From the NCBI GenBank assembly GCA_035530055.1, contig DATKVN010000075.1, forward strand, positions 1 to 43,437: a DNA stretch of 43,437 nucleotides, given 5' to 3'. Positions within the stretch are counted from its first letter, which is position 1, and each line of letters starts with the position of its first letter. The notes under the pieces are model-generated. The model was not told the origin of the DNA and did not search any database. It saw only the letters and a list, made by a program, of their open reading frames with translations. Below, one piece after another: positions 34,993 through 43,437 of the stretch. The translations under genes and the position numbers were made by a program. The stretch is from a bacterium (GTDB lineage: Bacteria > UBA6262 > WVXT01).

Positions 34993-36027
34993 TTACTGGG
35001 ATTCTTGGGGAATTTCTGGAGGTTTCTCTTCTCCTACGCTTAATAATTTCTCCCCCAGTCTATCAAGTTTCTTCTCAGCTTCCTCGTATTTGGTTCTACT
35101 ATTAGATAGGTGTTTCCCCAATACCTCAAAATCTTCCTTGAACTTAATCAAGTCTCCATGGAGGCGAGTCAGATTACCTAAAATCTCTTCCGCAGCTTTC
35201 TCGATTCTCAATCCTTTCAGCCCCAGGACTAAAACCTGCAAATAGGCATAGAAGCTGTTGGGCGAGACTGGAATAACTTTCTTGGAAAGCGCGTAAGAAC
35301 TGATCCCTTCTCCTGCACCAACAGTCTCGTCCTTAATTATCGTTTCATAATATACATTTTCAGCGGGGATATAGAGGAGTGCAAAATCGAAAGTATCTTC
35401 ATCCGGCAAAATATACTTATCGGAAATATCGTCAATATGTTTTTTGACATCTCTCACAAACTCCCTGCGACTTCCTTGTTTCTCATCTTCACCACTGCTT
35501 TCTAACATCTTTTTGAAGTTCTCCAATGGAAACTTAGAATCTACTGGAACAAGCCGCTTTCCCAGGCGAATAACCGCATCCACAATTTCTCCATTCTTGA
35601 ATTTGTGCTTGAGAGTGAAATGTTCTCGTGGCAGAATCTGTCCCAAGAGATTTGCCAGCAGGAACTCACCCACTTCGCCACGAAAGGTAGGTGCCCTGAG
35701 AAGGTCCTGAAGGCTGGATATATCTTTTCCCACTTCGTAAATTCTCTTGTTCGCTTCTTCCATTCTCCCTAAGCTTTCCTTTACAGAAGTGACGACTTGA
35801 GTAGTATCGCCGAGCCTGTCACTTACCTGGCTGGTAACAGCGTTTAATTGGTTTGTCAACTGAGTGGTCAGGTTTGCTATCTGCTGTTGCATTACCAGAA
35901 GCGCCGGCTCACTTACTCCCTTTGCCTCCAAATTCCTAATCCTTCTTCTCGCACTCATGGCCATCCACATCACAAGAATAACCAGAATGCCCGCTCCCCC
36001 AATTAAAACCCATATAGTCAATTCCAT
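34993..36027 (-). CDS. rmuC: RmuC-family DNA recombination protein
   Basis: 344 residues from ATG 36027, chosen because GGAGGG lies just upstream; a GTG at 36051 lies before that site. An N-terminal membrane helix (LTIWVLIGGAGILVILVMW) and a coiled coil (about 20-100) are followed by the RmuC core: FRGEVGEFLLANLLGQILPR, VDAVIRLGKRLVPVDSKFPL, DFALLYIPAENVYYE, VIPVSPNSFYAYLQVLVLGL. RmuC limits rearrangements at inverted repeats and has a predicted nuclease fold. The gene is complete. Confidence 0.92.
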   Translation of the reverse strand: MELTIWVLIGGAGILVILVMWMAMSARRRIRNLEAKGVSEPALLVMQQQIANLTTQLTNQLNAVTSQVSDRLGDTTQVVTSVKESLGRMEEANKRIYEVGKDISSLQDLLRAPTFRGEVGEFLLANLLGQILPREHFTLKHKFKNGEIVDAVIRLGKRLVPVDSKFPLENFKKMLESSGEDEKQGSRREFVRDVKKHIDDISDKYILPDEDTFDFALLYIPAENVYYETIIKDETVGAGEGISSYALSKKVIPVSPNSFYAYLQVLVLGLKGLRIEKAAEEILGNLTRLHGDLIKFKEDFEVLGKHLSNSRTKYEEAEKKLDRLGEKLLSVGEEKPPEIPQESQ

Positions 36028-36054
36028 TAATTTCCCTCCAGTTAAAAGCACTTC

Positions 36055-36152
36055 GGGCGACCGCGAGGGTCGCCCCTACGTGACCAAAACCTTTACGGGC
36101 ATAAAGCCCTACACCGGAAAAATTATTACGGGGACAAGCCCCTACACTACAT
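36055..36152. repeat. Three short palindromes each ending in CCCTAC or similar
   Basis: Between the Fe-ADH and rmuC genes: GGGCGACC-gcga-GGTCGCCC then CTAC; GGGC-ataaa-GCCC then TACA; GGGG-acaa-CCCC-type hairpin then TACA. They look like units of a dispersed palindromic (REP-like) family and could also act as terminators. Confidence 0.6.
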
Positions 36153-36198
36153 ACTTTAGGTTATTATACCAAAATTAAGAACCTGAAACAAGGAGAGT

Positions 36199-37350
36199 CT
36201 ACATCGACCTCTTGTATATTTCCTCTATCTCTTTGGTACTCGGGCGGCGTGGATTTAATGAGAGGACGCGCTCGTTCTTGCCAACGGTTTCAGCAAAACC
36301 AGCCAAGGACTCCTCCTTCACTCCTATCTCCTTCAAGCCCCTGGGTATGCCTATCTTTTCTGACAGTTCCCTTACTGCTACTACACTCAGGCGGGCGGCG
36401 TCCTTTTCCAATAGACCTTCTACCTTCTTCCCCATTGCCACAGCAATGTTTTTATATTTAGAAGGATTGGCCACGAGATTAAACTCCATTGCTTCAGGCA
36501 TAAGTAAAGCATTTGCTAGTCCATGGGGAGCTCCATAGTAGAGGGTGATCGAATACCCCATGCCATGAATTATTCCTGCCCCGGAGGAAGTAAGCGCGAT
36601 CCCCGCAATTGAAGAAGCAAAGAGCATCTTTTTCCTGACTTCTATATTTTCCGGTTGGGAAACTGCCCCTGGCAAAGCCTCAGCAATCAAGCGTATCGAT
36701 TCTAAAGCCAATATGTCACTAACCGGATTTGCCTTGGTACAGACATAGCTTTCAATGGCATGACTTAAAGCATCCACTCCTGTATTGGCGGTAAGAGAGG
36801 CAGGCATACTCAGGGTTAACATCGGGTCGAGGATAGCAAGCACAGGGCTAATATGAAAGCTACCGATTATCTGTTTCAGCATTTTCTTCTGGTCGGTAAC
36901 GACTGCATATTTTGTAACTTCACTCCCCGTTCCCGCTGTAGTGGGGATAGCGATAACAGGAATAGCCGGTTCTTTTACCTTATCCGTCCCGAAATAATCA
37001 GTAATACTGCCCTTGTTGGTCATAAGCAGGGCGATTCCCTTTGCTGCGTCCATCGGGCTTCCTCCGCCAAGACCAATTACTACCTCCACCGCGCATTTCT
37101 TGGCAAATTTTGCTCCTTCTTCAACTGTCTCCACGCTCGGGTCGGGTTCTACTTTATTAAATACCTCTACCCTAAGATTTTGGGAAGTAAGAGAATTTAT
37201 CACATCGTCCAGACTACCCGCCTTCTTTGCCGAGGACTTCCCTGTAACTATCAAAACCTTCTTGCCAAATTTCTTAGCTTCTTCACCAACTCTTTTCAAA
37301 CTTCCTTCTCCAAAGATAATTCTTGTTGGAGAATAGAAAACAGATTCCAT
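36199..37350 (-). CDS. Iron-containing alcohol dehydrogenase
   Basis: Group III alcohol dehydrogenase of 383 residues. NAD-binding GGGSPMDAAKG, the loop IPTTAGTGSEVT, and metal ligands in TGVDALSHAIE (Asp, His) and HGMGYSITLYYGAPHG (His, His). It oxidises primary alcohols or reduces aldehydes with Fe2+ or Zn2+ and NAD(P). AAAAGGAGG lies 6 nt before the ATG. It stands between rmuC and the nuclease genes, with no evident pathway partner. Confidence 0.92.
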   Translation of the reverse strand: MESVFYSPTRIIFGEGSLKRVGEEAKKFGKKVLIVTGKSSAKKAGSLDDVINSLTSQNLRVEVFNKVEPDPSVETVEEGAKFAKKCAVEVVIGLGGGSPMDAAKGIALLMTNKGSITDYFGTDKVKEPAIPVIAIPTTAGTGSEVTKYAVVTDQKKMLKQIIGSFHISPVLAILDPMLTLSMPASLTANTGVDALSHAIESYVCTKANPVSDILALESIRLIAEALPGAVSQPENIEVRKKMLFASSIAGIALTSSGAGIIHGMGYSITLYYGAPHGLANALLMPEAMEFNLVANPSKYKNIAVAMGKKVEGLLEKDAARLSVVAVRELSEKIGIPRGLKEIGVKEESLAGFAETVGKNERVLSLNPRRPSTKEIEEIYKRSM

Positions 37351-37373
37351 GTTTACCTCCTTTTCCCCTCACC

Positions 37374-40300
37374 TCAATCCTCTCCCCCTTGGGGAGAGGA
37401 GGATTTTATCTCACAGACTAATTTATAATCGCAAAATTCGCATCTTTTTGACTTAGCGACCGGTTCGAAATCTTCTTCCCGAATTTTCTTTATAATTGCC
37501 TTTATTTTCTTTTCTAAATCACGCTCCATATCCTTTTCAATTTTTATGGTGACCAGTTGATTATGCCTCAGCCAGTATAAGCTCAACTTTTCCACAGGAC
37601 TATATCCTAAGACCTTCTCCGCCCCCCATTTGTAAAGCATCATTGGCAAAACGTAAGGCTCTTCATTCTTCTGGCGATTGGTCTTGTAATCGATAATATG
37701 GTATCCCTGCCCGGAAGGTCTATCGATTCGGTCGATTATTCCCCTGATTTCGCAACCTTCAATAAAAAGATGGAATGGCTCTTCCACTCTAACGATTTTA
37801 CCAATTCGGTTCTCTGAATTATACAAAAATTTTAGAAGAATTGGCTTAGCTTCTTTCTCATAGATATTTTGAATCTCCCTGTCACCAATTCCATGAGCTT
37901 TCGCCAGTGAACGGAATTTACTCATCAATTTCGATTCTTTCCATTCTTTTCCTTCTTTTCTTGATAAAATGTATTCTTCCAGAGTTTTGTGAATTACTGT
38001 CCCGAACGTCGACTCTTCAATCATCTCCTCCTCTTTCTCTCTTTCCAATCCCGGGTCCGGAGGGAGATTGAACAGGTAAAGATATTTGTATCTTAAGGGG
38101 CACTGGTCAAAAGTGGCAAGCTGGGTAACTGTAAAAGAAGGAAGAGAAATCTCGTGGGAAGGAAGCGACTTATAGGAAGAAAATACGATATCTTTTATCT
38201 CTTCTAATGTCAGCGCCTCAATCCCCTTCTCTTTTCGGCTTGGCGGATAGACTTCTTTCTCCCGGATTTCTTTCTCTTGCAAAAACTTCTCCCTCCTGTT
38301 TTCAATTAAGGGAGAGAACTCTTCTTTTATTTCTCTCTGTTCATCGAGAAAATAAGCCATAAACGGACTCAATTCCCCTTGCGCGTTCCCGGTGCCGGAA
38401 ATTATCAATTTCTCTCGCGGTCTGGTCAGGCTAACATAGAGAAGCCTCTTCTCTTCCATGTCGATCTCTTTTTTCTTCTTTTTCCTTTCTTCTCTGGTAG
38501 ATATAACCGACTTTTCATCATAAGCATAAAATGGAGAAGCTCCTCCCACGAAAGGGAAAGTCTTATCCTTAACGTTAGCTAAGAAAACGATGGGAAATTC
38601 CAACCCTTTTGCCTGGTGAATAGACATTATACGCACAGCATTCTCTTCGCCAGGTTTAGCTTCGCTCTCCACCACTCCCTGTTGAGTGACTTCTTTTACA
38701 TAGGCGATGAAATCTTCCAGTGTGGAGAAGATATTTCTCTCCTCAAATTCCTCAACGAGGCTGAAAAACTTCTGAATATTTGCCAGGGTTCTCCTCCTTT
38801 CAGTAGGAGGTAAACTCTGGGCATAATGTAAATAGTTGCTCTGGGTAATCACCTTATATACCAGCTCGCCTAAACTGTAATTACTCTTTTTCAGAAAGAA
38901 TCTGTCCAAGAAGGCTTTGCAATTCCTGAGCGCCTTCTTATCCTCTTCCTCAATGTCAAGACCATCCAACTTCCCCAAACCATCGTAGATGGGATAACGC
39001 TTCCTCACCATCTTCTCTTCGTCTTCGATTTCTTGCTCAGGAAAGACACTGGCCAGAGAAGAGAGACTGGAATTCTTGATTCTGAAAATGGGTGACCTCA
39101 ATAGCCTCACCAGAGAAATGTCATCAAAGGGATTATTGATTGCCCCCAGTAATGCTACCAAATCTCTTATTTCTGGCCTTTCGTAGTAACCTGTCCCACC
39201 CGTAGTAATAAAAGGAATCCCGTGCCTCCTCAGGGCCTCCTCATATATTCCTACGGGAGTCCTGATTGCTCTTAAGAGTACCGATATATCCTTAAGCTGC
39301 AGACTCCTTTCCCGGTCTTCTTCTCTTATTGGATTTTTTAGACGGTAGTCTCCCAACAACTCGAGAATTCTCTGGGCAATAAATTCAGCTTCCTCCTCCC
39401 GGGATTCTGCCAGAAATATCTCCACGCCACATTCCTCTGCTTCCTTTTCTGAACTTATAGGCTCATAATCAGGAATTTCCGTTCCCAGCGCCTTATTGAC
39501 TACTTTCAGAATCTGATTAAAGGAACGGAAATTCTTAGTCAAGGAAAGGTTTAATTCAGATTTCTCGCTGAAATCTTCAATATTCTCAGGCTCCGCTCCT
39601 CTAAAAGCATAGATAGACTGCTTAACATCGCCCACCACGAAGTAGTTATGGGAGAACTGGCGCAAGAGTTTATCCTGAAGAGGTGTAGTGTCCTGGTACT
39701 CATCTACCAGGACATATCTAAACTGTTTCCGATACCTGTCTTTTATCTTCCTATTACTCTCGAGAAGATGTAGAGTCTCCAGGAGAATCCCGGAAAAATC
39801 GAAGTAGTGGCGCTTCTTAAGTTCCTTTTCATAGGAAGCATAAATTTTGGCAATGAGATGTGTCAAATTTTTCTTCTCTTCATCTTCTACTTTGGAAATC
39901 TCATGTAGAAGTCCCGAAGGGAACGTCGCCTTATTTCTTATTTCCTGGACATATACATAAATCCGACTCAAGAACTCATCCAGCCACTGGTCAATAGTGA
40001 CCCGGGGCAATTTCCCTTCCTCAAGTAACGCTTTACCTACCTTGCAGAAAAGGATTTTCGCCTCAATCTCGTTAATCACTCTGAAATTCGGCTCCAGGCC
40101 TATTTCCAGTCCATTCTCTCTAAGAAGCCGCGTGCAGAAAGAATCGATAGTACTAATATAGGCTTTCCTTGATAGAACTCCCCTGGGAAGAGACATATTC
40201 TCTAATTCTTTTTCCAACCTCTCCCGCATCTCTCCCGCAGCCTTATTGGTGAATGTAACCGCCAGAATACTCTCTACAGCCTCTTCGGGAGATACACCCT

Positions 40301-40439
40301 TCTCCAGGAGATTAGAAAATATTTTCAGGTACCTGTTTACCAGAACCGAAGTCTTCCCTGTTCCTGCTCCTGCCTTCAGGCAGACAGTACCTTCAATCTC
40401 ATCAACTGCCCTCTTCTGTTCTAAAGTTAACTCTCTCAT
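37374..40439 (-). CDS. addA: AddA-like UvrD-family helicase with RecB-type nuclease domain
   Basis: 1021-residue helicase-nuclease for DNA double-strand break processing. Motif Q/I is LTLEQKRAVDEI then LKAGAGTGKTS (Walker A 23-30). Ia is AVTFTNKAAGEM, II LVDEYQDTTPLQ, III VVGDVKQSIYAFRGA, V ALNIMSIHQAKGLEFP-like, VI YVSLTRPREKL. The C-terminal PD-(D/E)XK domain shows GIIDRIDRPSG and HIIDYKTN, framed by cysteines CPLRYKY and CEFCDYKLVC that suit a 4Fe-4S staple. The last residues overlap a dispersed palindrome. The partner AddB-like gene lies upstream. Confidence 0.88.
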   Translation of the reverse strand: MRELTLEQKRAVDEIEGTVCLKAGAGTGKTSVLVNRYLKIFSNLLEKGVSPEEAVESILAVTFTNKAAGEMRERLEKELENMSLPRGVLSRKAYISTIDSFCTRLLRENGLEIGLEPNFRVINEIEAKILFCKVGKALLEEGKLPRVTIDQWLDEFLSRIYVYVQEIRNKATFPSGLLHEISKVEDEEKKNLTHLIAKIYASYEKELKKRHYFDFSGILLETLHLLESNRKIKDRYRKQFRYVLVDEYQDTTPLQDKLLRQFSHNYFVVGDVKQSIYAFRGAEPENIEDFSEKSELNLSLTKNFRSFNQILKVVNKALGTEIPDYEPISSEKEAEECGVEIFLAESREEEAEFIAQRILELLGDYRLKNPIREEDRERSLQLKDISVLLRAIRTPVGIYEEALRRHGIPFITTGGTGYYERPEIRDLVALLGAINNPFDDISLVRLLRSPIFRIKNSSLSSLASVFPEQEIEDEEKMVRKRYPIYDGLGKLDGLDIEEEDKKALRNCKAFLDRFFLKKSNYSLGELVYKVITQSNYLHYAQSLPPTERRRTLANIQKFFSLVEEFEERNIFSTLEDFIAYVKEVTQQGVVESEAKPGEENAVRIMSIHQAKGLEFPIVFLANVKDKTFPFVGGASPFYAYDEKSVISTREERKKKKKEIDMEEKRLLYVSLTRPREKLIISGTGNAQGELSPFMAYFLDEQREIKEEFSPLIENRREKFLQEKEIREKEVYPPSRKEKGIEALTLEEIKDIVFSSYKSLPSHEISLPSFTVTQLATFDQCPLRYKYLYLFNLPPDPGLEREKEEEMIEESTFGTVIHKTLEEYILSRKEGKEWKESKLMSKFRSLAKAHGIGDREIQNIYEKEAKPILLKFLYNSENRIGKIVRVEEPFHLFIEGCEIRGIIDRIDRPSGQGYHIIDYKTNRQKNEEPYVLPMMLYKWGAEKVLGYSPVEKLSLYWLRHNQLVTIKIEKDMERDLEKKIKAIIKKIREEDFEPVAKSKRCEFCDYKLVCEIKSSSPQGGED
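37379..37399. repeat. Dispersed hairpin repeat overlapping the addA 3' end
   Basis: CCTCTCCCC-ctt-GGGGAGAGG, a 9-bp perfect stem within the last codons (PQGGED) of the AddA-like gene. This motif (CTCACC..CCTCTCCCC) is a common dispersed palindrome in bacterial genomes. It may also stop transcription weakly. Confidence 0.65.
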
Positions 40440-40466
40440 TCTTCTCCCAAAAAGGTGACAAAAATG

Positions 40467-40575
40467 ACAAAATGGGGACAGCGACCATTTTTTTCAAGCA
40501 GACAGCACTTTAAGTCTTATTAGAAAATCTAAGAATGGGACAGTCCCTGAAAAATGGTCGCTGTCCCTATTTTGT
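40467..40575. mobile_element. 109-bp miniature inverted-repeat element between the add genes
   Basis: Ends are inverted copies (26 bp, one mismatch) that include GGGACAGCGACCATTTTT. Inside is a small palindrome GGGACAGTCCC. Length and the GGGGACA core match the elements at 21498 and 34754, though the rest of the terminal repeat differs. It has no coding capacity and starts 2 bp after the AddB-like stop. Confidence 0.8.
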
Positions 40576-40577
40576 TC

Positions 40578-43437
40578 CTATTTGTTCTTGTCACAAAGGA
40601 AATTGAAGTCGCAATTCCAGCAGTTCCTTGGCTTCTGGGGATAGTATCCCTGGAGAATCTCCTTTGCCTTTTCCATGAGATGCTTTAGCGCTCCCTCAAG
40701 AGAATCCTCAGTGGATAAGATACTTTTCCCAGAAGAATATTGCTTACCTACTTCCACCGTTGCTTTGATATTTGCCTTGGGTTTTTCTAACTGTTTACGC
40801 AGCCAGTATATGGAGAGCCTTTCTACGGGCCTGTGCAAGCCTTCCCTGGCACCAAAAAAATAGATAGGTAACTGAAAACTTTCTCCTTCGTTCATTTTGC
40901 GACAGAGGCGAAACTCCATAAACGGACTCTTGCCGCTCTTATAATCAATAACTTCCTCAACTTTTTCCTCAAGCCTATCCAGGCGGTCTATTCTTCCAGA
41001 AAAAGTCAACCCGTCTTTCTGCCAGGTGAATTCTTTCTCCACCCCCTCAATGGAAAAACTCTCTCTTTCCCTCTCCTTCTCCAGATACCTGAGAAGAATC
41101 TTTGCAGCCAATCTCTGGTAGACGTCCTTCTCAAACAGAGTGGAAAAACTCCCCCCTTCCTGGGAAAATACCTTCCTAATTTCCTTCTCCATATCCCTTT
41201 TTGCCTGAGAAGAATGCAGAGCATCTTTACTATTGTATTTCTCATGAAAGGATGCAAGAATACTGTGGAGGAGCCTCCCAAAAATTAAAGCGGGTCTTGG
41301 CTTAATCCAGATTTTTAAGAGGAAGGAGAAGAAGAACTTTGCCGGACATTCGCTGTATGACTCAAGCTTATAGCCAGAGAACCTATAATCAGGAGAAATC
41401 TTCACTTTATCCCAGAGACACTCCTGGTCGAACTCTCCCTTAATTCTCATTATCTCATTATATTTCTCTCTATCAATCTTTTCCAGAAGTCCCTCTAAAT
41501 CCTTATTTCCTGTGATGAGCCAGAAGTTAACTAAATCCTCCCGGGTTAAAATTTCATCCTTCTCCTCAGGGCCGAGAACCGGTGGCTTATCGAGAAATTC
41601 TATCCCTCTCTCCTTACATTTCTCCAGTAGTTCGTCTTCCCTTTCTGCCCCCACGAATTTCAGAACTAAAGAAGATACAAGAGAATCGCGATTAGACTCG
41701 TAGGTTCTTCCATAAGTTAAATAGAGCTTCTTCTTCGCTCTACTTATAGCCAAATTGAAGATTCTCTCTTCTTCATTCAGGTGTTGGGAAAGTTCGGGAA
41801 GGGGCTTCAGTCTCAATCTCTTCTTTTCCCGAAGGTTTAAGAGTGATGATTCGGGCAAATCCCGGGGAAACTTTCCTTCCACAAGGCCGGTTACGAAGAC
41901 TATGGGGAAGAAATTTCCGCTTGCCCTTTGCACAGTCATAATCTGGACGCTATCCTCCTGGGGAATAAATGTAATAGCCTCCTCCCGGCCGTAGGAAGTA
42001 AGCATCTCGTCAAGATAACTCATAAAATCAAAGAAAGACAAATTGTTTTCAATCTTCTGGAATTTCTTCACCACTTCCAGAAAATAGCTCAAGTTTTGAG
42101 CCAATCTCTTATTCTTCGTCCCTGCCTGAAGATAACCGAACCTCAAGAAAACCATATAAATAAGCCTTTCCAGGGATTCCTTTTTGGCTTCTCTCTCCAT
42201 CTTTCTTAATGTTCCCAGAAATTCCCCAAGCGAGGAGATAGTATCCTCATCTAAACCCCATCCAGGATAGCTTGTGCTGGACCCAGCCCCCTGGGAAAAG
42301 TCCCGGGGTAATTTCTTCACCACCATTTTTATTACGGCCAAGAAAGGCAACCCTTTCCTCTCACTATAGGTCACCAGCCGCTGAACATCAACAGGATCGA
42401 TGTTGAACTCAGGGGCTGAAAGAGCCCTGAGCAGATGGGTGTTCATATCTTCTTCCTGCCCCCAGATGCATTTCAAAATAGAGATAATCTGGACAATTTC
42501 TGGCTGTTTGAAAAATGCTATGCCTCCCATTACCGCGTAATCAATATCGTAAATTTTCAAGGCGTCTTCTAAATTTTTTATTTCTCTGGAGACGCCGCGG
42601 CAGAGGATAGCAATGTCGCGATAATGGTAACCCTGGCGAGTCAAACCGTAAACCTTGCGGGCAATGAACAGAGCCTCTTCGCTTCCACTGCCACATTTCA
42701 CCAGTATTATCTGCGGGGAAGAGGTAACTACTTCGGAAAGCGAAATTATGCGGGGCTCAAAATCAGTTAGGAATCTTCTTTTCACCTCCTGGGGCAGGGC
42801 TCCACGAAAACGAAAGACGCTCTCTTCTTCATTACCGGAAAACAGTACCTCCTGTTTCTTCAAGGTTAAAAGAGAGAAGAGTTCGTACTCATTCAAATCG
42901 ATGTTCTGAAAGTCGTCGAGAAGAATATGACTGAATCTCTCCCTGTAATTCTTAAGGATATCCCGATGGCTCTTAAAAAGTTGAATAGTTTTTAACACCA
43001 GGTCCCTGAAATCTAAACGATTCTCTTTGTGCAGGTAATCCCGGTACCATATATAAATTCTTTTCAAATCTTTAAATTTCCCGTAGTCGGGCAGGCTAAC
43101 CCGGGGATTAAGTTTCCAAAGGTCAATGAAGTCGACCACCTCATCTAAGAAACCCGAAGTATGCTTGACGTTCCGATAGTAGTCTAGCTTCAAACTTTTG
43201 AGAATCTTACTCAACATCAGCCTTTCTTCTAATCCGTCGAGCACCTGAAAGTTGGGATAGATGCCAGGAACCCTGTTATAATTTTGCCGGAGAACCCTCT
43301 TGCAGAACGCAGTAAAGCTATTCACCCAGAACTCTCCATATCCCGGCTGAAGATGCGGCCTTAAAGCTCCCACCATCTCCTCCTGGTCAGTAAACACAAG
43401 TATCCTTTCCGGTGGAGCAATTCCCGAAGATATGAGA
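40578..43437 (-). CDS. addB: AddB-like helicase-nuclease, partial (N-terminus outside window)
   Basis: The frame is open to the right edge. The residues before the apparent GTG at 43397 read GIAPPERILVFTDQEEM, i.e. helicase motif Ia, so the real start and Walker A lie outside. Motif II is LLDDFQN, with Asp in place of the catalytic Glu. Motif III is LFSGNEEESVFRFRGA and motif VI NLAISRAKKKLYL. The nuclease domain has GRIDRLDRLEEKVEEVIDYKSGK, and cysteines SECPAKFFF and CWNCDFNFLCDK suit an Fe-S staple. This subunit probably scans or supports, with weakened ATPase. It is first in the addB-addA pair. Confidence 0.85.
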   Translation of the reverse strand, partial: LISSGIAPPERILVFTDQEEMVGALRPHLQPGYGEFWVNSFTAFCKRVLRQNYNRVPGIYPNFQVLDGLEERLMLSKILKSLKLDYYRNVKHTSGFLDEVVDFIDLWKLNPRVSLPDYGKFKDLKRIYIWYRDYLHKENRLDFRDLVLKTIQLFKSHRDILKNYRERFSHILLDDFQNIDLNEYELFSLLTLKKQEVLFSGNEEESVFRFRGALPQEVKRRFLTDFEPRIISLSEVVTSSPQIILVKCGSGSEEALFIARKVYGLTRQGYHYRDIAILCRGVSREIKNLEDALKIYDIDYAVMGGIAFFKQPEIVQIISILKCIWGQEEDMNTHLLRALSAPEFNIDPVDVQRLVTYSERKGLPFLAVIKMVVKKLPRDFSQGAGSSTSYPGWGLDEDTISSLGEFLGTLRKMEREAKKESLERLIYMVFLRFGYLQAGTKNKRLAQNLSYFLEVVKKFQKIENNLSFFDFMSYLDEMLTSYGREEAITFIPQEDSVQIMTVQRASGNFFPIVFVTGLVEGKFPRDLPESSLLNLREKKRLRLKPLPELSQHLNEEERIFNLAISRAKKKLYLTYGRTYESNRDSLVSSLVLKFVGAEREDELLEKCKERGIEFLDKPPVLGPEEKDEILTREDLVNFWLITGNKDLEGLLEKIDREKYNEIMRIKGEFDQECLWDKVKISPDYRFSGYKLESYSECPAKFFFSFLLKIWIKPRPALIFGRLLHSILASFHEKYNSKDALHSSQAKRDMEKEIRKVFSQEGGSFSTLFEKDVYQRLAAKILLRYLEKERERESFSIEGVEKEFTWQKDGLTFSGRIDRLDRLEEKVEEVIDYKSGKSPFMEFRLCRKMNEGESFQLPIYFFGAREGLHRPVERLSIYWLRKQLEKPKANIKATVEVGKQYSSGKSILSTEDSLEGALKHLMEKAKEILQGYYPQKPRNCWNCDFNFLCDKNK

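Noticed and set aside
1-43437. CRISPR array
   Set aside because: No regularly spaced direct repeats; all repeats found are palindromic or inverted, or a single 11-bp duplication at 21875-21897.
37374-43437. A phage-defence island around the helicase-nuclease genes
   Set aside because: The pair fits housekeeping AddAB recombination, and no restriction, toxin or integrase gene is nearby.

Overview
The window is about 43.4 kb of moderately AT-rich bacterial DNA. It is gene dense, with strong AGGAGG-type ribosome binding sites, many ATGA stop/start overlaps and one tRNA gene. The mix of features suggests an uncultured candidate-phylum bacterium: B12-dependent radical SAM enzymes, two-domain Ser/Thr kinase-ATPases, GH130 and GH65 phosphorylases, an archaeal/actinobacterial-type inositol phosphate synthase, an AddAB-like nuclease, and dispersed palindromic transposon remnants. 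I cannot name the phylum from sequence alone. By eye, the first ~12 kb is more AT-rich than the last ~8 kb, so the left cluster may have a different origin.

Left block, 1-16.7 kb, all on the minus strand. A near-consensus sigma-70 promoter at 16662-16690 starts a ~250-nt leader that folds like a riboswitch aptamer and ends in an intrinsic terminator. Behind it are two overlapping, paralogous small proteins that look like ribbon-helix-helix DNA-binding proteins. They are translationally coupled to a 1197-residue kinase / AAA-type ATPase / TPR signalling protein. Then follow, in one direction: two B12-binding radical SAM enzymes, an alpha/beta hydrolase, a ThiF/E1-like adenylyltransferase, a GT1-type glycosyltransferase, a SPASM radical SAM enzyme, a GT4 and a GT2 glycosyltransferase, a Gfo/Idh/MocA dehydrogenase, a truncated GT2, and an MFS transporter cut by the window edge. 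I read this as an undescribed biosynthetic cluster for an exported, probably glycosylated metabolite, with its own sensor and control genes.

Middle-left block, 16.8-21.8 kb, minus strand: a disaccharide phosphorolysis operon (beta-phosphoglucomutase, GH65 phosphorylase, GT4), then a broken HPP-family membrane gene. The HPP gene is cut by a 281-bp transposon remnant that still encodes the tail of a REP-associated (Y1) transposase.

Middle block, 22.3-33.6 kb, plus strand. An ArsR-type regulator has its own promoter and an operator-like inverted repeat. After it come several tiny genes (secreted, lipoprotein, Cys-rich). Next is a long coupled carbohydrate operon: a glycosyltransferase, a dual-specificity phosphatase, three paralogous GT-B-like glycosyltransferases, two GH130 phosphorylases, myo-inositol-1-phosphate synthase and a MarC membrane protein, closed by a terminator. 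In its middle the GDP-mannose genes manC and manB are reduced to fragments around a 427-bp inverted-repeat element.

Right block, 33.6-43.4 kb: an arylsulfotransferase-like gene whose stop codon comes from a second, 109-bp copy of the transposon family; tRNA-Glu(CUC); rmuC; an iron-type alcohol dehydrogenase; and an AddA/AddB-like helicase-nuclease pair separated by a third miniature element. The AddB-like gene runs off the right edge.
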